From assembly GCA_905221605.1 (NCBI GenBank), contig CAJNDS010002479.1:1227624-1291623 (forward strand): a stretch of DNA of 64,000 nt, in the 5' to 3' direction. Position 1 is the stretch's first letter. Every line of letters begins with the position of its first letter. The position numbers and the translations under genes are program-made. Source of the stretch: Symbiodinium natans (Eukaryota; Sar; Dinophyceae; Suessiales; Symbiodiniaceae). Positions 1 to 9,897 of the stretch are shown here, piece after piece. The notes below the pieces were generated by a model, which ran no database searches, had not been told where the DNA came from, and worked only from the letters and a program-made list of their open reading frames with translations.

Positions 1-2090
1 GATTCAAAATTCCCAGAACCCTGAACCCTAAACCCAAGCAACTTAATCTCCAAAACCTTCAACCTTAACCCCTAAACCCTAAACCGTAAAGACAATTCCA
101 AGAACTCTGATTTTTAACCCTGAAGCCGCAGTCCCAAGCCACCCGGACGCGGCTCGTGACCCGAACCCCGAAACCACGAAACCCTGAACCCTAAACCCCT
201 AAGCCCCGAAACCCCTAAACCCTGAACCCTAAACTTGACAACCTAGAACCCTAAACCTAAGGAATACTCGGAGGATCGGTGGATTTGGTAAGTCTTTCAA
301 GGGGGTTCAGTAGAAATCCGCAGACTCCTTTTTAAGCCTTATGCGAGTATAGAACTATGCCCTAAAAACCCTGATCTTTCGGCCCTAAGCCCTAGACCCT
401 AAACCCTAAACCCTAAACCTATTCCGTGAGTCCTGCAGAAATCGAAATGGGTCGATCAAAAGTTGGGGCCGAGAGCAGTTGAGAGTTGAACTTTATGGTT
501 GGACAGGCTGGTGCATCCTGGCGCATACCGCATGTGCTTTCCGCTGAAGTTCACCATGTGGCTGTGATCGGGCTGCACCATGTCTGCTTCGGTTGCAGGG
601 TTGAGCTTAATGCCCCTAAACCCTAAACCCTTTGCGGCTGTGCCTTGTTTGAGACCTGGTTCTTCCTATTGTAAACCCGTTGACTTAGGGTCTACAGACT
701 TGCACCTTGTTGTCCCTGGCATGGTGTCTTCTACTAAGCCTTAAACTCTGTATGGTCAGTTCTCGAAATGTTGGTGCTTTTTCTTGGTACCCTAAATATA
801 TTCGGGGCTGCCTTAGACAGGAAACCAAAAAGGGGCCATAATTGAGGGAACTCACCAAACAGAAGCCCTAAATCGCGGTCTGCATGCCTACGTGTGTCTG
901 TTTGTCCATCCAAGCCTTCAATAGCTTAACAGGGGTATGTTTGAACACGGGATTTGTTTTATTACCCTTGATCCCTATATTCTCATTATAAAGCCGCTAC
1001 TATTTATTTTAATAGGGCCCCCAACCTACTCCAGTTCAGCCCTCTCTCTCTCTCTCTCTCTTTCTGTCTTTCTTCCTTCCGCACTCCAGTTTAGGGTTTA
1101 GGGTTTAGGGTTTTTTAAGGTCCGGGGAAGTTTCAAGGAAAGTTTCCTTTTAACTTTTGAACAATGTTCAAGTTACAGTCAGTTCCTGGGCTTGAGGGTT
1201 TAGGGTTTAGGGCTATCTTGGTTGGGGCTTGGAGGGTCGACGTGCATGGGTGCAGTTTTGCGGAAGCTCCCCCTTGTAAAGCAGGGCTTGTTTTGTATGC
1301 AGGGTGTATAGGGTTTGGGGTTTAGGGGTTAAGGTGTCGGGTTTAGGGTTTATGTTCTCAGGGTGTGGACGGGACGTGAAATGCAAGGAAGGGCTGTAAT
1401 GAAGCCTGCCAAACAAATCTACTTCACGCTACGCATGAGGGCGCCTAAATTTTCACATGCCGTGCGTTCTTGCCCGGCTGGCTGCACATCGTAAACAGGT
1501 TCGAACCTGATAGTGGCAAGTGCTATACGAAGTCTATCCAGAATTGGAGAAAGCCGCGCAAGTGAAGAAGTTTCATTCTCAGGCTTCCTAAGGCCCATCC
1601 CTCAATCCTAAACCTTAAACCCTAAACTGTAAACCCTCAACCCTGTTCAAGAGCGCGAAGGACAGAGCTGTCCCATCGAAATGAACTAGCAGTCCATTAC
1701 ACCATGCTGCTTCGTGCGCGGCATTATCACGCTTGCTCGAGAGCATGCCCACGCGGAACGAGAACCGTTGCCTTTGTACTAAACCCTAAACCGTAAACCC
1801 TTCAGGTCTTCCGCTTCTGAGTCTTGCTAGCCGGTAACCGTGTCCACTCTTTGGGCAGTTTCCGCGCTCGAAAACTTTCCTGCGCCGTCCGACCATCTCA
1901 CGACTCTAGACTTGGGCCCCCTAAACCCTAAACCTAATCCCGAATCCCTTTCGGGCCTTGGGCCTTGCTCCCTCCCGGCGGGTCGTGTAGGCATATTTTT
2001 TTCATAGGGATTTAAGGGCCAACCTAGGTGGAAAGTCGCCTTGTGCAGCGCTCTAGCAGTCGGGCTTTCTTGATTCTTGAGGAGTACAGA
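1..2090. repeat. telomere-like repeat-rich region, no gene seen
   Basis: Short runs and single copies of CCCTAAA and, from about 1,090 to 1,350, TTTAGGG, scattered in unique-looking DNA. A (TC)n tract lies near 1,041-1,060. The ORF-sized open frames here are repeat-derived and lack coding character. I see no supportable gene. Confidence 0.7.
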
Positions 2091-2199
2091 CTAGGACCCG
2101 GAGTAGGCCCTTACTTTTTGTTCAGGGTCGGGATTCCCTTGTGATCTCTTAAAACCAAAAAGCGCACCATTGTTATTCTTAGGTTACTCCTGGGTCTAG
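2091..2199. mobile_element. MITE-like inverted-repeat element, family D, copy 1
   Basis: Begins CTAGGACCCGGAGTAGG and ends with the imperfect inverse ACTCCTGGGTCTAG. The same ends recur at 25,751 and 30,165. No coding capacity, consistent with a short non-autonomous element or a foldback repeat. The family name is mine. Confidence 0.55.
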
Positions 2200-2333
2200 C
2201 AGAGCAGCTTCGCATATCACGTGCAAGCCACGATGAGTGGTTGGCATGTGTCCACAGCATGTTCCGAGTTCTTTTTCTTTAGCCAGCGCGTGCATGTAAT
2301 CTGTCATCCGTCGATATTTGAGTAGGATCATAG

Positions 2334-2472
2334 GGGATGTTCCCGCTTATGCTAACAGTCCTTAATAGGGATTATATTGGGGGTACTATAATCCCCATCA
2401 AGGACTGTTACCCTAAACGCTAAACCCTAAGCCCTAAACCCTAAACCCTGTTAGTAGAAGGAGGAACATCCC
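2334..2472. mobile_element. MITE-like element, family B, copy 1, split by telomere-like DNA
   Basis: Terminal inverted repeats GGGATGTTCCC / GGAACATCCC with a long inner palindrome (AACAGTCCTTAATAGGGA). Compared with the uninterrupted copy at 36,377-36,469, the right arm is broken by a 39-bp CCCTAAA-type tract (2,411-2,449). The tetranucleotide GTTA is present on both sides (2,407-2,410 and 2,450-2,453). Confidence 0.7.
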
Positions 2473-2608
2473 AAAGTATCATCGCATGCTTCGTTGCTGG
2501 TGCATCTGCGGCCCCGATCGGTGGCTACAGCGGGTGCCGGGTGCACCCTCCATGTTGGGCCAAGCAAGCACATTGCTGATGATCACCCTAAGCCCTAAAA
2601 ATTGAAAA

Positions 2609-2656
2609 CCCTAAACCCTAAACCCTAAACCCTAAACCCTAAACCCTAAACCCTAG
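2609..2656. repeat. (CCCTAAA)n array
   Basis: About seven uninterrupted units of the telomere-type heptamer, C-rich on the plus strand. Confidence 0.95.
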
Positions 2657-3205
2657 ACCGGTTGGTTTTCCAATGCACTTTTGCAAGCTTGGCCCGCAGT
2701 TGCCTTTCGAATTGACACTTCCACCTAGGTCCGAAAAGTGGTATGGAGTGGATCCGACACCATTGACAAGACTTCACATACAGTCTCCGCTGCCTTGCAG
2801 ATGGCATCGTGCCAAACCCTAACCCTTCAGCTATCCAAGGTCTGCAATGCAATCCTTGTAGCATGTTTAATGTGCTTTAAAGTTAGACCGGGCAAAGCAA
2901 CGTCTTCGCGGCAATCAGGACACAAGTTCATGTTAAAGGGGTTCGTCTTGTGTTCAAGGGCTTTGTCGAGCTCAGTGTACAATCAGTTCATTCGGCATAG
3001 GGATGAGTCTGTATTTTCAAACAAAAAAGTTTGCTTCATCAACGTTCGTACATATTTCTCGTAGCAGAAAGGCGCGTATCAAGCAAATATCACTGGCGCA
3101 GCGCAATTTGCAAGGACAACCCAAACCGACGTCATTCCAAAACCCCATGTGCACCTGATCCCACTGCGAGTTGCAGCAGCCCTCTTATAGCCACAAAGCG
3201 CCTGC
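2657..3205. other. unique-sequence stretch, no gene recognised
   Basis: About 550 bp almost free of telomere-like repeats between two CCCTAAA blocks. Open frames of 60-108 codons exist on both strands, but none shows a recognisable domain or convincing composition. Confidence 0.4.
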
Positions 3206-3285
3206 GGCCCTGAAACCCTAAACCCTAAACCCTAAACCCCAAACCCCAAACCCTAAACCCTAAACCCCAATGCTCACCTCGCCAG

Positions 3286-3359
3286 ACACGACCCGTCGTG
3301 TTTGACGGCTGCGCCTCCCACCTCACAGCTCCCTGGGTGGCTTGCTTGGACTATAGGAT
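3286..3359 (+). CDS. candidate exon, unrecognised gene A
   Basis: After an acceptor-like CTCGCCAG, one frame stays open and reads TRPVVFDGCASHLTAPW, then VACLDYR. It sits between a CCCTAAA block on the left and a TTTAGGG block on the right, the flank pattern seen at the cryptochrome exons further on. No family recognised. The donor is uncertain (about 3,340 to 3,363). Confidence 0.4.
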
Positions 3360-3415
3360 TTGGGGTTTGGGGTTTAGGGTTTAGGGTTTAGGGTTTAGGT
3401 TTGTTACTTGGAGGT

Positions 3416-3535
3416 TCATGGTACTTACTAACCAATTATGACTGTATTTATAGCCCACTTATAAGCCCCTTAAGTGCCCTAATATGGTTAGAAGTACAGT
3501 TTTAATTGGTTAATAAGTACCATGAACCTCCAAGT
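3416..3535. mobile_element. MITE-like element, family A, copy 1
   Basis: Nearly perfect terminal inverted repeats ACTTGGAGGTTCATGGTACTT / AAGTACCATGAACCTCCAAGT around about 70 bp. Related copies lie at 22,207-22,362 and, decayed, at 44,089-44,190. No coding capacity. Confidence 0.75.
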
Positions 3536-4088
3536 GTCTGAACGAGTTTGACAGGGTCTGGGTTTCTGGGTATTGGGGTATAGGGTTGTAAGGCTACAAG
3601 TGTTTAGGGTTTAGGGGTTTAGGGTTTAGGAGATAGGGGTTTAGGGTTTAGGGTTTAGGGCAGGAAGGCTACAAGGCTACGTGCAAAACCCGGCTATTGT
3701 CAGGGACCTGGATGCCACATGGTGTACGGGTGTAAGGTTTAGATTCAGGACTTAGGATTTAGGGTTTGGGATTTGGGGACGTCCTTCATGTAAAGCAAGG
3801 CCATAGCCAGTCGTTGAAGTACCGGGTCTATGCCCCGACAGGGGTCCCAGATCTCTACAGGGCTTAGACGGCGAATTCTTGGGCTGCTTCTTGGACTCAC
3901 TGGGCCTCCAGGCCTGCTAGGGTTCAGGGATTAGGGTTTAGGTAGGGTTTAAGTAGGGTTTAGGGTTTATGGTTTAGGTAGGGTTTAGGGTTTATGACCT
4001 AGGGTTTGGGGGGATTAGGGTTTAGGGGGGTTAGGGTTTAGGGTTCAGGGTTTAGGGATTAGGGTTTAGGGTTTTAACCCTGCTGCAG

Positions 4089-4153
4089 GCCCCGCTACTG
4101 ATCTCGACCGCCTGTCCAGAGGCCCTGTCAGATTACTTTGCCAAAGCTTCAGG
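4089..4153 (+). CDS. candidate exon, unrecognised gene A
   Basis: Acceptor-like CCCTGCTGCAG, then an open frame reading APLLISTACPEALSDYFAKA and ending at a GT inside a telomere-like unit (GG|GTCTAGGG). The composition is protein-like, unlike the surrounding repeats. No family recognised. Confidence 0.5.
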
Positions 4154-4489
4154 GTCTAGGGTTTAGGGTTTAGGGTTAGGGTTTAGAGTTTAGGATTCAG
4201 GGTTTAGGATTTAGGGTTTAGGGTTTAGGGTTTAGGGTTTAGGGTTTAATGTTTTTGGCTGAGGGCCCGCAGAAGTTTCGAGAACATGGTCCCTTATGGG
4301 TCTTCCTAAGTCCCCTGATGCCCGTATCAACCTAAACCCTAAAATATCTAAACCCGAAACCCTAAACCCTAAAGCCCTACCCGCCAGTCTATGGCAAACC
4401 GTGACCAACGTATCCTAAGTCCTAACCCCTGAACCCTAAACCTTCAACCCCAATTTTCATACCTAAGTGGAGGAACTGAGAGCTGATGG

Positions 4490-4614
4490 CCCTAAAACCC
4501 TAAACCCTAAACCCTAAACCCTAAACCCTAAACCCTAAACCCTAAACCCTAAACCCTAAACCCTAAACCCTAAACCCTAAACCCTAAACCCTAAACCCTA
4601 AACCCTAAACCCTA
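4490..4614. repeat. (CCCTAAA)n array
   Basis: Around 17 heptamer units, nearly perfect. One of the longer C-strand arrays; followed 100 bp later by a G-strand array. Confidence 0.97.
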
Positions 4615-4720
4615 CACTGGTCTTTGTTGATGCCTGGGTGAGTCCCCACAAACAAGACCTGGGCTCGACAATCGGGATTTGGGGTAGGAGTTTGAATTTT
4701 AAGGTGTTGTTGGGTTGCGG

Positions 4721-4805
4721 GTTTAGGGTTTAGGGTTTAGGGTTTAGGGTTTAGGGTTTAGGGTTTAAGGTTTAGGGTTTAGGGTTTAGGGTTTAGGGTT
4801 TAGGG
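4721..4805. repeat. (TTTAGGG)n array
   Basis: About twelve heptamer units, one carrying TTTAAGG. Opposite orientation to the array ending at 4,614. Confidence 0.97.
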
Positions 4806-5354
4806 CTTGTGGCCATGGAGCCCGAGCCGCATGTCCTGCAGGCGACTCTTCTGGTGATTGCCCGCAAACCGGAGGAGCAACATCGGCCACTGGGATTCCC
4901 AATGGCCCTAAACCCTAAACCCTAAACCCTAAACCCTAAGTGCTTTCCGTTTAGGGCTTCTAGGTTTAGGGATAAGGGTTTAGGGTTAGGGGTTTAGGGT
5001 TCAGGGTTATCAGCCCAATGGTGCTTTTTGTATGGGGCTTAGGGGTTTTTGGGCATTAGGTTTGCTTTTGTTCCATTGGTTTAGGGTTTAGGTGGTTTAG
5101 GGCTGTTTGTCAGGAACACTAGACAGTATTCGGAAATGATAACCCTAAACCCTAAACCCCAAACCCTAAACCCTAAGCCCCAAGCCCTGCGCCCTAAACC
5201 CGAAACCCTAAACCCTAAGCCCCAAGCCCGAAGCGCTAAGCCCTAAGCCCTAAGCCCTAGGCCCTAAGCCCTAAGCCCCAAACCCTAAACCCTAAACCCT
5301 AAACCCTAAGCCCTAAGCCCTAAGCCCTAAACCCTGCACCTGAGAAGCCCCCAG

Positions 5355-5398
5355 AGGTCCTGGTGGCGGCTAGAACGAAATGCTTTGGCCTGGGGGAG
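5355..5398 (+). CDS. candidate exon, unrecognised gene A
   Basis: Follows AAGCCCCCAG and reads VLVAARTKCFGLGE up to a GAG|GCC border. Left neighbour is a CCCTAAA/CCCTAAG tract, right neighbour a TTTAGGG tract. Short, so support is modest. Confidence 0.35.
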
Positions 5399-5926
5399 GC
5401 CGGCAGTTGATTGTTGCAGGGTTTAGGGCCTGGGCTCTGGGTTATATTTTTAGGGTTTAGCGTTTCTTGCCCTAAACCCTGAACCCTGAACCCTGAAACT
5501 CTAAACCCTAAACCCTAAACCTTATCGGGGTTTAGTGTTCCGTTCAAAAGGACTGAGTCCCTCACCCGATCCTGAAACCTGAGCCCTATGCCCTAAAACG
5601 TTAGAATTAACCATTTTTTGGGTTAAGGGTTAAGGGTTTGGGTTTGGGGTTTAGGTTTAGGGCGACACGTTGTCTATGAAGTGCTCATGCCTTTCACCTT
5701 AGGCCAGGCAGTGTTTGCCCCTTGTCTTAACACTAGGACTTGCCGGGCTTACCCTAAACACTAAAACTTCTAACCCCAGCCTTCAAGCTTGCGTTTTGTC
5801 CTGCACGCTCCAAACCCTAGACCCTCAACCCTGAACCTGGTTTTGTTTCGCCAATTTCTTGTCAACCCTAAACCCTAAATCCTAGACCCTAAAAGCTAAA
5901 CCATTTTTGGACGCACCAAAGAGCAG

Positions 5927-5953
5927 GCTCCTTGAGACTTTCTTCGACCGGGC
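5927..5953 (+). CDS. candidate exon, unrecognised gene A
   Basis: Acceptor-like AAAGAGCAG, then LLETFFDRA, running into a 22-base G tract (5,954-5,975). The exon end is masked by the homopolymer, so the border is unsure. Confidence 0.3.
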
Positions 5954-5975
5954 GGGGGGGGGGGGGGGGGGGGGG
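5954..5975. repeat. poly-G tract (22 G)
   Basis: Uninterrupted G run. Similar long G or C homopolymers occur at 31,484, 34,796, 48,144, 53,027, 55,713 and at the window end. Confidence 0.95.
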
Positions 5976-6835
5976 TTCGGGTTGCAGTGGCTGCTTGAAG
6001 GTTCATGGGGCACCTGTAAAGGGCTTAGGGCTTAGGGCTTAAGGTTTAGGGTTTAGGGTTTGGGGTTTTGGGGTTTAGGATTTAGGGTTCAGGGTTTAGG
6101 TCTAGGGTTTAAAGTTTAGGGTTTGGGGCAAGAGGGTTGGGGTGTAGGCGGTTGAGGGGCTGTAGGTAGGGTTGCTGGATTTAGTCCCGTGTATTTCGTA
6201 CAGCTACCCCTACTTATGAGCCAAGAGCCTTCGAGCAGGGATACCAAAGCACTCAGCACTCTAAACCGAACGTTGGATAGGCCCCTAAGCCCTGAACCTG
6301 GGAAGGGTTTAGGGTCTGGGGTTTTGGGTTCAGGGTTTAGGGTTTAGGGTTTTGGGTTTAGGGTTTGGGGCTTAGGGCTTAGGGCTCAGGGCTTAGGGTT
6401 CCTCCCTTCTTTAGAAGCCTCCAATCTCGAGGAGCATGGGCATGGGCGAGGCCAGGGGAAACTCGGGAGGGGTGGGTCCAGGGTTGAGGGTTCAGTGTAG
6501 AGTGCAGGCGTTTCGGGGTTTAGGGTTTAGGGTTTGGGGATCCCTAAACCCTAAATAACTCTAAACCCTAAACCCTAAACCCTAAACCCTAAACCCTAAA
6601 CCAGGTGGCCAGCTTCTCCTAGATCGTCTTTCTGAGGCCCTTAGTACCCTCATATGCACCTGGTTGAGACCTAAACCTCAAACCCTGGAACACTACAAGC
6701 CCTAAACCTAAGTCCGAAACCCCTCTACCCTGCCTAGACACCCTGGTGCTGAAATTCTGGCCCTGCTCGTTGTTAGTAGGGCTTCTGGGCTCAATGAGAT
6801 CACATACCCTTGCTTCTCTAAACCCTGAACCCTTG

Positions 6836-6943
6836 ACCCTAAACCCTAAACCCTAAACCCTAAACCCTAAACCCTAAACCCTAAACCCTAAACCCTAAAC
6901 CCTAAACCCTAAACCCTAAACCCTAAACCCTAAACCCTAAACC
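6836..6943. repeat. (CCCTAAA)n array
   Basis: About 15 perfect heptamers. Confidence 0.97.
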
Positions 6944-7652
6944 ATGCCCAGGTGCAGAGTACCCTGTAAGGCCCCATCAACCCCACAAGCCTCTGAAGCG
7001 CTTTGCAGGGTTCATTTCCCACAGATTGGTAGCTGCTGTTTACATAACCCTCTTGGAAACAACTTGAAGAGAAGCCTCTGAAAACGACTTCTTGGGAAAC
7101 TACCCACTTGAAACAACCCTAAACCCTAGTTAAAAAGAAGGGCCCTAAAACTAAACCCCAAACCCGCTAAACCCCTGAAAGCCAAAATCCCCTAGAACCC
7201 GAGACCCTGCACCCCCTCAATCCGTAAAAGCCCTAATCTCCAATAAAACCTAAACCTGAACCCTGAACCCCGTAAACCCCGTAAAGCCCTAGTCCCCCAA
7301 ACGCCCTAAACCTAAACCCTAAACCTCCTAAACCCTAAACCTCCTAAACCCGAAACCTGAAACCCTACTCATTGAATTCTCTGAGCCTATGAAAAAGCTT
7401 ACGCACTACTTACGAAGCTCCCCAAACCTTAGGGCTTATAACGGCCGGTGGCCTCTTTATCTGTTACCCTTCTACCTTAGTATAGCCCCTAGATTCCTGG
7501 ATACCCTAATAAGAACCCCCTTACAGAACAGAAACCCTACTTAAAGAGACCACCAACCCATGTAACTCAGGGCCTTAGGGTTTACGAGTCCTAGGGGGCA
7601 AGGTTCAAGGGATGAGGCACCCCTAAAGGTTTCCCTTGACATGCTCCTTGTA
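6944..7652. other. degenerate CCCTAAA-rich DNA, no gene seen
   Basis: Scattered telomere-like heptamers in unique DNA. Neither strand has a frame with coding character. Confidence 0.5.
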
Positions 7653-7739
7653 TGGTTTAGGGTTTAGGGTTTAGGGTTTAGGGTTTAGGGGTTAGGGTTT
7701 AGGGTTTAGGGTTTAGGGTTTAGGGTTTAGGGTTTAGGG
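7653..7739. repeat. (TTTAGGG)n array
   Basis: About twelve G-strand units. It is followed by three copies of a short motif (CCTTAAGGGTCCAAGG) between 7,783 and 7,905. Confidence 0.95.
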
Positions 7740-7947
7740 CCCTTATGATCCTTAAAAAGGGACCCCTAAACCCAAGGGTACAACCTTAAGGGTCCAAGGC
7801 AGAACCCCTACTTGGAGTATCCTTAAGGGTCCAAGGTAGAACCTCATGATACCCCTAAACCCTAAGTCCTAAACCCTAAACCTTAAGGGTCCAAGGTAGA
7901 ACCCTAAACCCTAAACCCTAAACCCTAGATACGTCCCTTTCTGCAAG

Positions 7948-8013
7948 GACTTTCTGATGAAGGGCTACCCGCCCAAAACGCTGCTCGAAGCGGTCTGCTG
8001 CTCGAGACGAAGG
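7948..8013 (+). CDS. candidate exon, unrecognised gene A
   Basis: Acceptor-like CCCTTTCTGCAAG, then an open frame reading DFLMKGYPPKTLLEAVCC plus SRRR. The donor GT (AGG|GTTTAGGG) is the first telomere-like unit of the array that follows. Left flank CCCTAAA, right flank TTTAGGG. The retrotransposon lies 102 bp downstream, so if this exon is real the element sits in the next intron, in antisense. Confidence 0.5.
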
Positions 8014-8110
8014 GTTTAGGGTTTAGGGTTTAGGGTTTAGGGTTTAGGGTATAGGGTTTAGGGTTTAGGGTCCCTTGCCTGGTTTAGGGTTTAGGGTTTA
8101 GGGTTTAGGG

Positions 8111-8115
8111 TTTAG
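8111..8115. other. target-site duplication TTTAG, left copy
   Basis: Five bases next to the outer edge of the left LTR, repeated as TTTAG at 20,002-20,006 beyond the right LTR. Five bp is the usual duplication size for Ty1/copia integration. The target was a TTTAGGG repeat. Confidence 0.85.
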
Positions 8116-8289
8116 TACGTAAAGTAGGAAAAGACCCAGCGGTTTTGCTTTTAGGACCACCCCCAATTGAGTTAACTGGCTAGCGGAGTTCCTACCAAAC
8201 CCCCTATAACCCTACCCAAGAGGCCGGATCCATGCCTTTCTCGAACAAAAACAGCCTGCAGATGCGTACCTTGCCAGGGAGCTCACGCA
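8116..8289 (-). repeat. 3' LTR (174 bp)
   Basis: Base-for-base identical to 19,828-20,001 by direct reading, offset 11,712. Its inner edge abuts the polypurine tract. Unusually short for an LTR, though short LTRs occur in copia elements of algae. Confidence 0.95.
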
Positions 8290-8298
8290 CTCCCCCTC
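8290..8298 (-). other. polypurine tract
   Basis: The minus strand reads GAGGGGGAG directly before the 3' LTR, the expected place and composition for the plus-strand DNA primer. Confidence 0.85.
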
Positions 8299-8675
8299 GC
8301 CAGCAGTTCCAAACCACTGGCGACAGAGAGTCTTGGAAAAGATTCTGCCGAACTCCCTTAGAGGCACTCGGTGGTTTGGCCACAGTGCCACGTGAGTGAT
8401 TAGCGAAATGTTTGGACAAAAGCCCGACCCGATTCCCAGCATTCCTCAGCCTGCGCTGTACAATGAGGAACTGTTCCCTTCAGGAACGTTGAATCCTAGG
8501 GTCGCTCTGGCATCCGGGCCAGCCTCAAGAGCATCAGAGGAGTTTGAGAACTGACTACCAAGACAAGCCCGATAGCTATAAAAGCCTGATCCTCCAGATC
8601 AACAGCTCTCAATCCCCTCTTAGATCCTAGCTGGCGGTGAGTCCGCAAGCACTATGCTTACAAACTCTGTCTGCT
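8299..8675 (-). other. retrotransposon 3' untranslated region
   Basis: Between the stop codon of the second ORF and the polypurine tract. Small overlapping frames of about 70 codons run into the LTR, but they have no recognisable features. Confidence 0.6.
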
Positions 8676-9896
8676 TTATCCGGATTCGTCGGATGACCCT
8701 TCATCTTTAGCACTTCTCAACAGGTATGCTCCAACACACCTTTGGAAGTCATCTTGCACCTCCTCCGGATAGCAGTCTGTATCTACAGCGAAGCCCGCCC
8801 TCCATAAGCTAAACAAAATCCTAGCCCTACCTGGGACGCCCGTTGGTAGCGGCATAGGCACGAAGGCTTGGTCTTCGGTCTGACTCGCAGCTGTTCTGAA
8901 TTTGCCCTTCTTAGGCAAGATTCGGCAGAAGGCCCACTTCAGGATCTCCCAAACCCCGATGACACACACACAGAGCCCCAAACCTAAGCTGTACAATCCC
9001 GTACTTTCCGAGTCCGAGTTGAAGGCTCTTGGGCATGAGGCAACTTGACGCTGGTCTTCACGGAAGAGAACAAGCGAACGGTCATCGCCTGACTGCACCG
9101 AGTGTGCCTCAGCAGGATTTGCGAGACCAAAGATCAGGATCAAGGCGATCAGGAACATGATGGGCCACGATGTACTGGCATCTGAGGCGGAACGCGAAGC
9201 TCTTGGAAGGTGCAACTGAAAGGTACAGGGCCGCTCTGAAAGTACAAATCGGCAGAGGTCGGTGATCGACAGGGAACCTCCCCATACAATGGAGTTGAAG
9301 CATACCCATGCGCGGTAAAGAGCCGCCAAGCCCCAAGCCAGCATAGGACAACAAAAGAAAGCATAGGCGTGCTCACTCGTCGAAGCGTTTGTTCCAGCAC
9401 ATTGTCCAACCCCGACCGCCCTGTGTTGCGAAATCCATACTAGCACTACAGCCCCGGCAAACAATCCTCCAACAATCAACCCTCCTAAGAAGCCAGTCAA
9501 CAAACCCACAACAACACCTTCTTGGACATCAATATTTGGGGGTCCCCAATTTAAATCACTCTCACTCCCTTCTGTGCATGTGTACATGGACTCCTCTGCA
9601 GAAGTAAAATCACTTTCACTCCCTTCTGTGCATGTGTACGTGAACTCCTCTGCAGACGTAAAATCACTCGGCACTCCGTGGGAGCGCAAGGCGTCATGAA
9701 ACTCCCGCCAATCCCCACCCGCCAGACCATCTACGACTGTCTGTACGGCTTCCTGCGACCAACCCGGAAGGGGGACGCGAAGTACATCATCAATGTAGCC
9801 CACGAGCAAAGACTCCTCTTCTGCACTATAGGTTGCCCCTACCCCCAATGCCAACACATTGGCCCCTGTCGGCTCTACCCCGCCATCGGACTCCAA
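8676..9896 (-). CDS. retrotransposon ORF2, predicted multi-pass membrane protein
   Basis: A 406-codon open frame directly after the polyprotein stop, in the +1 frame relative to it, with no early ATG (first in-frame ATG near codon 103). The frame opens at 9,923, overlapping the polyprotein end by about 24 nt, so it may be reached by frameshift rather than a new start. Codons about 77-112 hold an 18-residue tandem repeat (SDFTSAEE...CTEGSE). Hydrophobic segments at about 127-155, 177-200, 243-262 and 301-321 suggest four membrane spans. The third resembles a cleavable signal ending in PAEA, followed by a Cys-containing loop, a span and a basic KWAFCRILPKKGK stretch. No family recognised. An envelope-like role is possible by position only. 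Confidence 0.6.
   Translation of the reverse strand: MESDGGVEPTGANVLALGVGATYSAEEESLLVGYIDDVLRVPLPGWSQEAVQTVVDGLAGGDWREFHDALRSHGVPSDFTSAEEFTYTCTEGSESDFTSAEESMYTCTEGSESDLNWGPPNIDVQEGVVVGLLTGFLGGLIVGGLFAGAVVLVWISQHRAVGVGQCAGTNASTSEHAYAFFCCPMLAWGLAALYRAWVCFNSIVWGGSLSITDLCRFVLSERPCTFQLHLPRASRSASDASTSWPIMFLIALILIFGLANPAEAHSVQSGDDRSLVLFREDQRQVASCPRAFNSDSESTGLYSLGLGLCVCVIGVWEILKWAFCRILPKKGKFRTAASQTEDQAFVPMPLPTGVPGRARILFSLWRAGFAVDTDCYPEEVQDDFQRCVGAYLLRSAKDEGSSDESG
9553..9660. repeat. 54-bp tandem duplication inside ORF2
   Basis: Two 54-bp units with a few substitutions, plus the start of a third (AAATCACT at 9,553, 9,607 and 9,661). They keep the frame and encode the 18-residue repeat. Confidence 0.9.
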
Positions 9897-9897
9897 A

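Noticed and set aside
4815-4906. Exon starting MEPEPHVLQATLLVIARKPE
   Set aside because: The frame is open and protein-like, but it lies between a G-block on the left and a C-block on the right, the reverse of the exon pattern, and lacks a convincing acceptor or donor. Probably intron interior.
8204-8442. Two ~70-codon minus-strand ORFs over the 3' LTR
   Set aside because: Overlapping frames in the LTR and 3' untranslated region, with no features.
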